Assembly: GCF_900116285.1 (NCBI RefSeq)
Contig: NZ_FPAJ01000003.1
Span: forward strand, 124,001 to 188,000
Length of the DNA: 64,000 bases
From: Sulfitobacter marinus
GTDB taxonomy: Bacteria > Pseudomonadota > Alphaproteobacteria > Rhodobacterales > Rhodobacteraceae
Direction: 5' to 3'
In this document: piece by piece, positions 11,269 to 19,205 of the stretch
How the letters are laid out: each line of letters begins with the position of its first letter
Numbering within the stretch: the first letter of the stretch is position 1
The notes under the pieces: generated by a model
The model's database searches: none
What the model was told of the DNA's origin: nothing
Seen by the model: the letters and a program-made list of their open reading frames with translations, nothing else
Position numbers and translations under genes: made by a program

Positions 11269-12218
11269 GCATCGCGGTTCTTGGTGCTGGCGCATTCGGC
11301 ACGGCGCTGGCCATTTCACTGGCGCATAAAGGGCCGGTTTCGCTGTGGGCGCGCGACAGCGGCAACATGGCGCAAGCGCGCGAAAATACGAAACGACTGC
11401 CGGGCTGCCCCTTTCCCGCACCGCTGTTTGTCACCGAAGCCATCGCAGAGGCCGCAAAGGCTGACATTATTCTGGTGGCCGTTCCTATGCAGAAACTGCG
11501 CGGGTTTCTGGCCCAGAATGCCGGTTTTCTGGATGGTAAGGCCATCGTTGCCTGCTGCAAAGGGATTGAGCTGGAAACCGGGCTTGGCCCCATTGCCGTG
11601 ATCCGCGAAACACTGGCGCACGCGGTGCCCGCCATCCTGACCGGCCCCAGCTTTGGCGCTGATATCGCACGCGGATTACCGACGGCGCTGACGCTGGCCT
11701 GTGCCGATGCAGAGATGGGCAAGACGCTGCAAACCGCGCTGACCACCGAAAACCTGCGGCTGTACCGAACGACCGACACAATCGGCGCAGAACTGGGCGG
11801 CGCGTTAAAGAATGTCGTCGCCATTGCCTGCGGTGCCGTGATGGGTGCCGGTCTGGGCGAAAGCGCGCGCGCCGCTTTACTGACCCGGGGGTTCGCCGAA
11901 ATGCAGCGGCTGGCCAAACACCTAAAGGCCCGGCCTGAAACTTTGGCCGGGCTGTCGGGTTTTGGCGATCTGGTGCTCACCTGCACCTCTGCCCAATCGC
12001 GCAACTATCGACTTGGCCTCGCCTTTGGGGAAAATCTGCCCTTTGACAGCACCACAACCGTCGAAGGGGCGGCCACCGCCCGCGCAGTTGATGCCCTTGC
12101 CCGTGAACACGGGTTGGACCTGCCGATCACCGCGGCCGTTGCAGGGTTGATCGAGAACCGATTAGATGTTCCCAGCGCCATGAAATCGCTTTTGACCCGT
12201 CCGCTAAAGGAAGAATAA
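11265..12218 (+). CDS. gpsA: glycerol-3-phosphate dehydrogenase [NAD(P)+]
   Basis: GpsA reduces dihydroxyacetone phosphate to sn-glycerol-3-phosphate, the backbone of phospholipids. The Rossmann motif [10 protein letters not shown] is at residues 7-16, followed by the AVPMQKLR strand, the catalytic-site region [26 protein letters not shown], the conserved lysine region [13 protein letters not shown], and [17 protein letters not shown] text ([18 protein letters not shown]). The length of 317 residues is slightly short but complete. It is cotranslated with tsaD and followed after one base by the YciI-like gene. Confidence 0.95.
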   Translation: MSIAVLGAGAFGTALAISLAHKGPVSLWARDSGNMAQARENTKRLPGCPFPAPLFVTEAIAEAAKADIILVAVPMQKLRGFLAQNAGFLDGKAIVACCKGIELETGLGPIAVIRETLAHAVPAILTGPSFGADIARGLPTALTLACADAEMGKTLQTALTTENLRLYRTTDTIGAELGGALKNVVAIACGAVMGAGLGESARAALLTRGFAEMQRLAKHLKARPETLAGLSGFGDLVLTCTSAQSRNYRLGLAFGENLPFDSTTTVEGAATARAVDALAREHGLDLPITAAVAGLIENRLDVPSAMKSLLTRPLKEE

Positions 12219-12219
12219 T

Positions 12220-12492
12220 ATGCTCGTTGCCCTATTTGCCCATGACAAACCCGGCGCATTGCCTGTGCGTCAGGAAAACCGCCCGGCCCATGTCGATTAC
12301 CTAAAATCAACCGGTTGCGTTGCGCAGGCAGGCCCTTTGTTGGACGACGACGGTCAAATGTGCGGATCGCTGGTGATTTTGGATGTCGCCGATATGACCG
12401 CCGCGCAAAGCTGGGCGGATAATGACCCTTACGCCAAGGCAGGGCTGTTTGCGGATGTGCAACTGGTCGCGTGGAACAGGGTCATCGGCTGA
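12220..12492 (+). CDS. YciI-like family protein
   Basis: This small 90-residue protein has the ferredoxin-like dimeric alpha-beta barrel pattern of the YciI family. The conserved His and neighbours are in RPAHVDYLKS near residue 26, followed by a GPLLDDDG turn and the DPYAKAGLFADVQL segment. Family members are thought to be small enzymes or domains of unknown substrate. It sits between gpsA and the EVE protein gene, sharing one base with the latter (TGATG), in an operon with tsaD. Confidence 0.85.
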   Translation: MLVALFAHDKPGALPVRQENRPAHVDYLKSTGCVAQAGPLLDDDGQMCGSLVILDVADMTAAQSWADNDPYAKAGLFADVQLVAWNRVIG

Positions 12493-12911
12493 TGGCGTAT
12501 TGGTTGTTCAAATCCGAACCCTCGACATGGGGCTGGGATGATCAGGTTGCCAAAGGGGATGCGGGCGAGGAATGGGATGGCGTGCGCAACTATCAGGCGC
12601 GCAATTTCATGCGCGACATGGCGATCGGCGACCGTGGGTTTTTTTATCATTCGCAAGGTGAGCGCGCCATTGTCGGCATTGTCGAGGTCTGCGCCGAGGC
12701 CCATCAGGACAGTTCAACCGATGATGCGCGTTGGACCTGTGTCGATATCAAAGCGGTGCGACCCTTTAAAAACCCCGTGACGCTGGACCAGATCAAGGCA
12801 GATGGCAGGTTTGACGACATGCCCTTGGTCAAAAGCCCGCGATTGTCGGTGCAGCCCGTCACAGACCAGCAGTGGCAACAGATTTGCGCGATGGGCGATA
12901 CCGAAGCCTAG
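12492..12911 (+). CDS. EVE domain-containing protein
   Basis: The 139-residue product is a single EVE domain (PUA-like fold). It starts MAYWLFKSEPSTWGWDD and contains WDGVRNYQARNFMRDM and IVGIVEV, the standard family signatures, as in human THYN1. EVE domains bind modified nucleobases in DNA or RNA. The start at 12492 overlaps the stop of the YciI-like gene by one base. It is the last gene of the tsaD-gpsA-yciI-EVE operon, with a strong hairpin about 25 bases after its stop. Confidence 0.9.
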   Translation: MAYWLFKSEPSTWGWDDQVAKGDAGEEWDGVRNYQARNFMRDMAIGDRGFFYHSQGERAIVGIVEVCAEAHQDSSTDDARWTCVDIKAVRPFKNPVTLDQIKADGRFDDMPLVKSPRLSVQPVTDQQWQQICAMGDTEA

Positions 12912-12934
12912 GGTAGTGGGTGTCTGAAATGTAA

Positions 12935-12965
12935 AAAGGGTTCCGGCGCAGCGCCAGAACCCTTT
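12935..12965. terminator. long hairpin terminator after the tsaD operon
   Basis: A 14-15 bp inverted repeat with one mismatch (AAAGGGTTC.GGCGC / GCGCC.GAACCCTTT) has a minimal loop. It follows the EVE gene stop and has a T-rich flank on the minus strand (TTTTTACATTT), so it may act in both directions. Confidence 0.65.
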
Positions 12966-13099
12966 CTCACCCCACGCGTTCCCCGAAAGGCCACCTCGCA
13001 TGTATCGAAATATGTTCTGGCCATCCTGACCGACTTGGATGTGGTACTACCCCGGCCGATTCTGTGCAAGAATCTAGAGCTTCAAAGGGGATATAATAA

Positions 13100-13131
13100 A
13101 GAAACGCCCAATTAACCAATCGGGCGCTTCT
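13100..13131 (-). terminator. rho-independent terminator of the DUF2853 gene
   Basis: On the minus strand, AGAAGCGCCC pairs with GGGCGTTTCT (one mismatch) around a 12-base loop and is followed by TTTATTATA. It lies about 30 bases past the stop of the DUF2853 gene. The 12966-13099 stretch has no gene; only a small GATTCT/AGAATC dyad (13058-13074) is visible. Confidence 0.7.
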
Positions 13132-13162
13132 GTCTCGGGTTCACTTTGAAAGGGCGCGCAGC

Positions 13163-13504
13163 TTAGCCGTACACAGCCTCTTTGCCAAAGTGTTTGGTCA
13201 GCATGTAATAGATCACGGCGCGGTATTTGTTGCGCTCGGATTTGCCGTAAATTTCGACAACTTTATGGATCGCATCCATCAGCTCGGGGCCATCGGCCAT
13301 GCCCAGCTTTTTCATCAGGAAGTTCTTTTTAACCAGCTCAAGTTCGCTTTCCTGGCCCGCTGCGACGGTCTGTGCGTCCGCGTTGTAAATCGCTGGCCCG
13401 CAACCAATCGTCACCTTGGTTAGCAACGGCATATCAGGCGTCATGCCACATTTATTTGTCAGATCATCCGCGTATTTCGCGATCCATTCGTCTCTCTTAC
13501 CCAT
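13163..13504 (-). CDS. DUF2853 family protein
   Basis: This 113-residue soluble helical protein is of unknown function. The conserved family text is clear: KYADDLTNKCGMTPD, LLTKVTIGCGPAIYNADA and YGKSERNKYRAVIYYMLTKH. It has no signal peptide or membrane segment. The gene stands alone, flanked by its own terminator and a divergent upstream region that contains a TTAA-N7-TTAA element shared with the peroxidase gene. The start codon is preceded by a purine-rich stretch but the ribosome binding site is not strong. Confidence 0.85.
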   Translation of the reverse strand: MGKRDEWIAKYADDLTNKCGMTPDMPLLTKVTIGCGPAIYNADAQTVAAGQESELELVKKNFLMKKLGMADGPELMDAIHKVVEIYGKSERNKYRAVIYYMLTKHFGKEAVYG

Positions 13505-13613
13505 TACTTAGCTCCATGCTTATCCTTGACCGTTCATTGCGGCCTCGCGCTGAACCCTATTAACAATTTCGCTTTGGCAAAAGAAATTTATGTTCCACTG
13601 CCTAGGGACGATG

Positions 13614-13628
13614 TTAACCAATTTTTAA
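13614..13628. promoter_or_regulatory. CtrA-type site (TTAA-N7-TTAA)
   Basis: The sequence TTAACCAATTTTTAA has two TTAA half-sites separated by exactly seven bases, the first in the preferred context TTAACCA. It lies in the 212-base divergent region between the DUF2853 gene and the di-heme peroxidase gene. CtrA is the alphaproteobacterial cell-cycle/motility response regulator; binding here is inferred from the motif only. Confidence 0.5.
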
Positions 13629-13716
13629 TAATTATTTGTTCAGGCGGTGAAATGTGGCCGCTAAACAGGGGTCGGACGACCTTGTTGCGCGACCGAAACT
13701 GCGCGATGCTGGCCAG

Positions 13717-15069
13717 ATGATCTTGCTTCGTTTCTCCGCTTTCATCGTTGTCGCGAGCACCCTTGGTGCCATTGCTGGCCCCTTGCCTGAACCGGTCCGT
13801 GCATCGGCCTATGCCCCCGTGAACATGGACGAAGCATTGCTGGGCCAATTGCTGTTTTACGATCCTATTCTGTCAGGAAACAAGAACATCGCCTGCGCGA
13901 CCTGCCACCACCCCAAGTTTGCCACCAGCGACGGCGTTGCACTGGGCATCGGCGAAGGCGGCATCGGGCTGGGGCCTGCGCGGCGCGGTGATCCAGACAA
14001 CATGCCGCCTGATCGAATCCCCCGCAACTCGCCCGCGCTGTTTAACCTTGGCGCGTCCGAATTCACCGTCATGTTTCACGATGGCCGGATCGAGGTCGAC
14101 GACACCACACGCTCTGGCTTTCGCACGCCGCTGGACGATGACATGCTTGATGGCTTTGCCTCGCTTTTGTCTGCGCAGACCATGTTTCCCGTGCTCAGCC
14201 CAGATGAAATGGCCGGCCAAGAGCTTGAGAATGACGTGTCCAAGGCCGTGCGGCAGGGGCTGATCACAGGCCAAGGCGGCGCATGGGATATTTTGGCGCG
14301 CAGGGTTGCCGCCCTTCCCGACTATGCGCAGCGGTTTCTGGCCGTGTATGACCATATCGACAGCCCGGATCAGATCGCCTTTACCGATATCTCGAACGCG
14401 ATTTCTGTGTTTGTTGCGCATGAATGGCGGTCGGACACATCCGTATTTGATGCCTATCTAAGAGATCACGAAACGGCCTATCCGGTGGACGCAGCCCGCG
14501 GAATGACCCTGTTTTATGGCGACGCAGGGTGCAGCAACTGCCATGCCGGGCCTTTTCAGACAGATCACAAGTTTCACCCCATGGGTGCGCCCCAGCTTGG
14601 CCCGGGCAAAGCGGCAGCGTTCGAAACCCATGTCCATGATCTGGGCCGGAACAGGGTCACCGGTGATCCGGCGGATACCTTTGCATTTCGCACGCCCTCT
14701 TTGCGCAATGTCATGCAAACCGGGCCTTGGGGCCATGCCGGTGCCCATAGCAAGATTGATGAATTCATCGGTGATCATCTAGATCCGCGCGCCGCTGCAG
14801 ATCGGTTTAGCGCTGAATCAAACGCCCGTAAGACCGTGCAACTTCCCCCGATTGAGTTCGATGACTGGCGCGAGATGGACGATCCAACCGCGCGCGATCG
14901 CATTATTCAGGCGGCGCTGGTTCGTGCGCCTGTTATCCTCAACCCATCAGACATCGCGGCCTTGGTGGCGTTCCTGAAAACCTTGGACGACGACACGGCG
15001 CTAGACGGGCGCATGGGCATTCCAGACGCCGTGCCAAGCGGTCTGACGGTCGGTGGCGTCGCGGATTAG
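13717..15069 (+). CDS. di-heme cytochrome c peroxidase (MauG/CcpA family)
   Basis: This is a periplasmic protein of about 450 residues with a signal peptide (MILLRFSAFIVVASTLGAIA) and two heme c attachment sites: CATCH at residues 60-64 and CSNCH at about residue 272. That is the arrangement of bacterial cytochrome c peroxidases and MauG-like enzymes, which use H2O2 or oxidise protein substrates. ATG at 13717 puts the signal peptide at the N-terminus; an in-frame GTG at 13654 has a better ribosome binding site (AGGCGG) but would add 21 residues before it. The 3' end overlaps the convergent CRTAC1 gene by four bases. Confidence 0.88.
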   Translation: MILLRFSAFIVVASTLGAIAGPLPEPVRASAYAPVNMDEALLGQLLFYDPILSGNKNIACATCHHPKFATSDGVALGIGEGGIGLGPARRGDPDNMPPDRIPRNSPALFNLGASEFTVMFHDGRIEVDDTTRSGFRTPLDDDMLDGFASLLSAQTMFPVLSPDEMAGQELENDVSKAVRQGLITGQGGAWDILARRVAALPDYAQRFLAVYDHIDSPDQIAFTDISNAISVFVAHEWRSDTSVFDAYLRDHETAYPVDAARGMTLFYGDAGCSNCHAGPFQTDHKFHPMGAPQLGPGKAAAFETHVHDLGRNRVTGDPADTFAFRTPSLRNVMQTGPWGHAGAHSKIDEFIGDHLDPRAAADRFSAESNARKTVQLPPIEFDDWREMDDPTARDRIIQAALVRAPVILNPSDIAALVAFLKTLDDDTALDGRMGIPDAVPSGLTVGGVAD

Positions 15070-16580
15070 TCCGCTTGGCGGATGGTCAGGGTGTCGCCCG
15101 CGTTCACGGTAAATCCGTCGCTTTGTGATCCGTCCGGCCAACGGACTGTCACCTGCGCCTGATGCGCGGGCCCTATACCGAAATGCAACGGTGCGACAAC
15201 AGCACCGGCATGTCCGCCGCCGATGGTTACTTGTTGGTTTTGCCGCATATCGCCCGCGCGTATGCTGACCCGCGCCCCGATGGCAAAACGGTTTCCGCCT
15301 GCCCCGTAGACCTGCACAGACACGGCATTGCCCGCCCCTTGGGTGGCGTTTTGATACAGCCGCATTGGCGCACGGCGGTTCACCACAATCAGATCAAGCA
15401 GACCATCCCCGTCGAAATCTGCCAGTCCCGCCCCCCGTGACCGCGCGACATCGGCAATGCCTGCGCTTTCCCCCGCTTCGGTAAACTTGCCATCAGGCCC
15501 TTGGATCAGCAGGTTATTCGGGTCGCGCATGGCCATACCCGGCATCTGATCCACATTGCCCTTGGCGATAAAAAGATCTGGTAGGGCATCGTTATTCACG
15601 TCGCCAAAAGTGGCATGCCAGCCGGTCGATGGCCGCCCGTCCCCCTTGAGATATGGATTATGCGCGTAGGTGCCAATGTCATAGGGCGCGTTGACATAGC
15701 TGCCATCGGACTGCGCGATCTGCATCAATTGATCCCCCATCGACGTCAACATCAGCTCGTCCCGGTCATCGCCTGTCAGATCACGGCTGGCGATCCCCAT
15801 GCCCCATAAAGACACCGCCGGAAATCCGTCATCAAGGCCCAGAAAGCGGCGTTCGTGAATGTCCCACAGCTGCTCTGCCCCGCCGGTCAGATAGTAATGC
15901 CTGTCGTTAGAGATACGCAGCGACATTACTCCACGGGCATCTTCGGCGGCCAACATAGACAAGGTGCAGTACCCCGGCTCCAGCGTCATCGCGGTGTAAC
16001 GTGGCGCGTTTCCTGCGGATGGTGTCAGAATGGTGTGGGTATCGCAGGTGCCAAACGGGCCTTCTGGATCTGCGCGATCCACATAGTGCCCAACGGCGAG
16101 CGTAGGAAATTTTGCACCCGCGTCCCACCACGCGGTAAAGGCGGTTGTCCATTGATCGATCTGGGGGATGGCCCAGAGGTCCGTCACATCGGTAAATCCG
16201 CAATCAGGCCCCCCGCGCAACACACGGTCGGGCCCGACGCGCATCACGTATAAATCCAGAACTGCATCACCATCGATATCCACCGGATAGGCCCCGGTCA
16301 CGCCGGTCATATCGTCCAAGGCAGATACCGTATCGAATGCAATTTCCCCTTCGTTAGAGACGTTTTTGAGCAAGATCATCGGCGACGTGCCGCCAGCTGC
16401 CACGATGTCGGGCAACCCGTCGTTTGAGCAGTCAAAGACCGACACACCGCCGCCCACGAAATGTTCCCAGCCGCCAGTATATTGGTGCTCTGGCAGCCTG
16501 TGCGTGATGTCTTGAAAAACCGGGTTTGCCTGCACAGGTCCAGCCGCCATGACGCAGACCAAAGGCAGCAAGCGGATCAT
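15066..16580 (-). CDS. CRTAC1 family protein (FG-GAP/VCBS repeats with ASPIC/UnbV domain)
   Basis: This 504-residue secreted protein has a signal peptide ending at VQA (residue 18). It carries at least five FG-GAP/VCBS calcium-loop repeats (for example CSNDGLPDIVAAGG, DIDGDAVLDLYVMRVG, DVNNDALPDLFIAKGN, DFDGDGLLDLIVVNRR), forming a beta-propeller. The C-terminus is an ASPIC/UnbV domain (VTVRWPDGSQSDGFTV). The function is unknown; adhesion or extracellular binding is plausible. Its start overlaps the ROK regulator stop by four bases (ATGA), and its stop overlaps the convergent di-heme peroxidase. Confidence 0.85.
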   Translation of the reverse strand: MIRLLPLVCVMAAGPVQANPVFQDITHRLPEHQYTGGWEHFVGGGVSVFDCSNDGLPDIVAAGGTSPMILLKNVSNEGEIAFDTVSALDDMTGVTGAYPVDIDGDAVLDLYVMRVGPDRVLRGGPDCGFTDVTDLWAIPQIDQWTTAFTAWWDAGAKFPTLAVGHYVDRADPEGPFGTCDTHTILTPSAGNAPRYTAMTLEPGYCTLSMLAAEDARGVMSLRISNDRHYYLTGGAEQLWDIHERRFLGLDDGFPAVSLWGMGIASRDLTGDDRDELMLTSMGDQLMQIAQSDGSYVNAPYDIGTYAHNPYLKGDGRPSTGWHATFGDVNNDALPDLFIAKGNVDQMPGMAMRDPNNLLIQGPDGKFTEAGESAGIADVARSRGAGLADFDGDGLLDLIVVNRRAPMRLYQNATQGAGNAVSVQVYGAGGNRFAIGARVSIRAGDMRQNQQVTIGGGHAGAVVAPLHFGIGPAHQAQVTVRWPDGSQSDGFTVNAGDTLTIRQAD

Positions 16581-17851
16581 GCCGCAGTTTCACCCAGCAA
16601 AGCATCCGTGACCTCGGACAGGGCCAGCGCCCCCGCACCTTTTGCCCAGACAGAGCCGCTCCATGCGTTGATGTCTACCGGGGTAGGCGCACGCCCCGCA
16701 GGCAGGGTCATGCTGTTCATTTCGGCCAGCACCTCATCGGTGGTCAGATAGTCATAGCGCATACGCTCGCCGCTTAGTATGATCCGCTCGGGGTCGAACA
16801 GCTGCACGATATTTGCCAAGCCAACGCTTAGAAACCGCCCCGCCCGTCTAAAGATCGCCAGCGCGGCCTCGTTCCCGGCGTTCGCCTCTTCATACAGGGT
16901 TTCGATCATGGTCATGGCCGAATTACTGGCTCTGGGATCGCTATCCAAGGCGGTCCCGGCCTCGCGAACCAAGGCGTAATCGGCGACATAAGCCTCAAGA
17001 CAGCCACGCTGGCCACAGCGACACAGCGCGCCATCAAGCTGCACCTTGGTGTGGCCCAGCTCCATCCCCGGGCCCAGCGCGCCACGGAACAAGCGGTTGT
17101 TCAGCACAAGCCCCATGCCAACGCCACGTTCGATGGTCACCACAACGAAATTCGACGTGCCCCGCCCGGCCCCGAACCATAATTCCGCCAGCGTCAGAAG
17201 GTTGGTATCATTGTCCAATGAAACTGGCAGATCAAGTTCCTGAACCAGCATTTCACGCAGGGGTATGTTGGTGTCGGTCAAGACAGGCGACCATTGCACA
17301 ATACCGGTTTGTGCATCCACAATGCCCGGCAATCCGATGCCGATGGCGCTAATGGAATCATGGGTTTGACCGGCTTTCTGCAACAGCTTGCGGATCAGGG
17401 TCGACACTTCGGCCAGAACCTCTGTCGTGGTCTGGCGCAAGGCACCACTGGCCAGATGCGCTTCGGCGATGACGGTCCCTGCAAGGTCCAACAGGATCGC
17501 AGTGTGACGTTCGTCTGACAGCTTCATGCCGATCACAAAACGACTACGTGGTGCCACGCGCAATGCAATCGGCGGGCGGCCTCGGCTGGGTCCGCGCTGG
17601 TTGTCCTCGACCTCTTGCAGCAGGCCGCGCGTGATCAGGTCTGACGTGATGGTGGTAACGGAACCGGGGCTGATATCAAGGGTGCGGGCAACATCCATTC
17701 GGGGCATATGGCCAGCGGCGCGTACCTGTTCAAACACCTGTTGGCGCAGCGGGCGTGTGTCGTCTTGCGATAGCATAAGCCGCGGTCCGCAGCCAGAAAC
17801 CGCTGTTTCGCTACCTTCAAGAGTGCCTTGCCGAATTAGTTTGCTGGCCAA
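16577..17851 (-). CDS. xylR: ROK family transcriptional regulator, probable xylose repressor
   Basis: The 424-residue protein has an N-terminal winged helix-turn-helix (MDVARTLDISPGSVTTITSD, about residues 52-71) and a sugar-kinase-like ROK domain. That domain has an ELGH segment and the zinc motif CRCGQRGCLEAY. ROK regulators of this form (XylR, NagC, Mlc) release DNA on binding a sugar. It is divergent from the xylF-xylH-xylG-xylB-xylA operon, so xylose is the likely effector. The downstream CRTAC1 gene overlaps by four bases, an unusual partner. The N-terminal extension of about 35 residues before the helix-turn-helix is ordinary for the family. Confidence 0.88.
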   Translation of the reverse strand: MASKLIRQGTLEGSETAVSGCGPRLMLSQDDTRPLRQQVFEQVRAAGHMPRMDVARTLDISPGSVTTITSDLITRGLLQEVEDNQRGPSRGRPPIALRVAPRSRFVIGMKLSDERHTAILLDLAGTVIAEAHLASGALRQTTTEVLAEVSTLIRKLLQKAGQTHDSISAIGIGLPGIVDAQTGIVQWSPVLTDTNIPLREMLVQELDLPVSLDNDTNLLTLAELWFGAGRGTSNFVVVTIERGVGMGLVLNNRLFRGALGPGMELGHTKVQLDGALCRCGQRGCLEAYVADYALVREAGTALDSDPRASNSAMTMIETLYEEANAGNEAALAIFRRAGRFLSVGLANIVQLFDPERIILSGERMRYDYLTTDEVLAEMNSMTLPAGRAPTPVDINAWSGSVWAKGAGALALSEVTDALLGETAA

Positions 17852-17930
17852 ACTTTATCCTCCCGTGATATCTCTCGATCTAATCACTTCTCCCTAGATC
17901 CCCGGAAATAGGCCTCATTTTGCCGATCTC

Positions 17931-17971
17931 TGTCAAATTATTTGTCCATTTTTTGAAAATTTATTTTGACA
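17931..17971. promoter_or_regulatory. probable XylR operator overlapping the xylF promoter
   Basis: An imperfect inverted repeat pairs TGTCAAATTATTT (from 17931) with AAATTTATTTTGACA (17957-17971) in a very AT-rich patch between the divergent ROK regulator and xylF. The right arm contains TTGACA (17966-17971), a consensus -35 box facing xylF. The -10 at the expected distance is weak. Operator function is inferred from position and symmetry. Confidence 0.5.
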
Positions 17972-18056
17972 ACTGAATTAAAACGCGCAACCTCAGTGCA
18001 CGGAAAAAATCGATGCCGCTTAGGACATCGGAATCATTTCATCTGGGAGGAAAGAA

Positions 18057-19079
18057 ATGCGTAAACTCTTTATGGCAGCGGCTGTCGCCACTGCCGGATT
18101 CACCCATGCCGCCACCGCGCAAGACATTACCGTCGGCGTAAGCTGGTCAAATTTCCAAGAAGAACGCTGGAAGACTGATGAAGCAGCGATCAAAGCTGCT
18201 TTGGATGCCGCCGGTGCCAAATACGTCAGCTCTGACGCGCAGTCGTCCTCGGCCAAGCAATTGTCGGACGTGGAAAGCCTGATCGCCCAAGGTGTTGATG
18301 CCCTGATCATTCTGGCCCAAGACAGCCAAGCGATCGGCCCGGCCATCACAGCCGCTGCTGACGAAGGTATTCCGGTTGTCGGTTATGACCGCCTGATCGA
18401 AGACCCTCGTGCGTTTTACCTGACATTCGACAACGTCGAAGTTGGCCGCATGCAGGCCCGCGCTGTTTACGAAGCCATGCCCAAAGGCAACTACGTCATG
18501 ATCAAAGGGTCGCCCACCGATCCAAACGCCGACTTCCTGCGTGGCGGTCAACAAGAAGTGCTGCAAGCCGCGATTGACGCGGGCGACATCATCATCGTTG
18601 CCGAAGCGTATACAGATGGCTGGTTGCCTGCCAACGCGCAGCGCAACATGGAACAGATCCTGACCGCGCAAGACAACAAAGTTGATGCAGTTGTTGCATC
18701 CAACGACGGTACAGCCGGCGGCGTTGTTGCCGCCCTGACAGCTCAAGGTATGGAAGGCACGCCTGTATCTGGCCAAGACGGCGACCATGCTGCGCTGAAC
18801 CGCGTTGCCAAGGGCACACAGACCGTTAGCGTTTGGAAAGACGCCCGCGATCTGGGTAAAAACGCTGCTGAAATCGCAGTTGCCCTTGCTGGTGGTACGG
18901 AAATGGGTGCCATCGACGGCGCGTCCGAATGGACATCGCCCGGCGGCACAACATTGTCGGCCAAGTTCCTGGCACCTGTGCCGGTTACCATCGACAACCT
19001 AGACGCTGTGCTAGACGCCGGCTGGATCACCAAAGAGGCCCTTTGCCAAGGTGTTACAGACGTCGCAGCCTGCGAATAA
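18057..19079 (+). CDS. xylF: D-xylose ABC transporter, substrate-binding protein
   Basis: This 340-residue periplasmic sugar-binding protein has a signal peptide (MRKLFMAAAVATAGFTHAATA). It matches the XylF subfamily of cluster B binding proteins: VGVSWSNFQEERWKTDEAAI, ADALIILAQD-type text (VDALIILAQDSQAIGP), GYDRLIEDPRAFYLTFDN and VASNDGTAGGVVAAL. It delivers xylose to the XylHG permease. A GGAGGAAAG ribosome binding site precedes the ATG. It is the first gene of the xylose operon, directly downstream of the putative XylR operator, and is followed by an intercistronic hairpin. Confidence 0.93.
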   Translation: MRKLFMAAAVATAGFTHAATAQDITVGVSWSNFQEERWKTDEAAIKAALDAAGAKYVSSDAQSSSAKQLSDVESLIAQGVDALIILAQDSQAIGPAITAAADEGIPVVGYDRLIEDPRAFYLTFDNVEVGRMQARAVYEAMPKGNYVMIKGSPTDPNADFLRGGQQEVLQAAIDAGDIIIVAEAYTDGWLPANAQRNMEQILTAQDNKVDAVVASNDGTAGGVVAALTAQGMEGTPVSGQDGDHAALNRVAKGTQTVSVWKDARDLGKNAAEIAVALAGGTEMGAIDGASEWTSPGGTTLSAKFLAPVPVTIDNLDAVLDAGWITKEALCQGVTDVAACE

Positions 19080-19090
19080 TCACAACAACA

Positions 19091-19114
19091 GCATCCCGGC
19101 ACTGGTCGGGATGC
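19091..19114 (+). terminator. intercistronic hairpin after xylF
   Basis: A perfect 8-bp stem GCATCCCG / CGGGATGC with an 8-base loop lies 12 bases after the xylF stop. There is no T-run, so it is more likely an mRNA-stabilising or partial-attenuation structure that keeps xylF expression above that of the permease genes. Confidence 0.5.
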
Positions 19115-19205
19115 ACCCCCCATTTTCCTTTCAAGCGCGGGCCCTTTGCCTGACCAATAGCCCCACCGCTGAAAGACACCGCGGCCCAATCCGGAACCCA
19201 ATGAC

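Noticed and set aside
12966-13099. Possible small RNA or tRNA in the gap after the EVE gene
   Set aside because: There is no cloverleaf, no GTTCRA-type T-loop and only a short GATTCT/AGAATC dyad.
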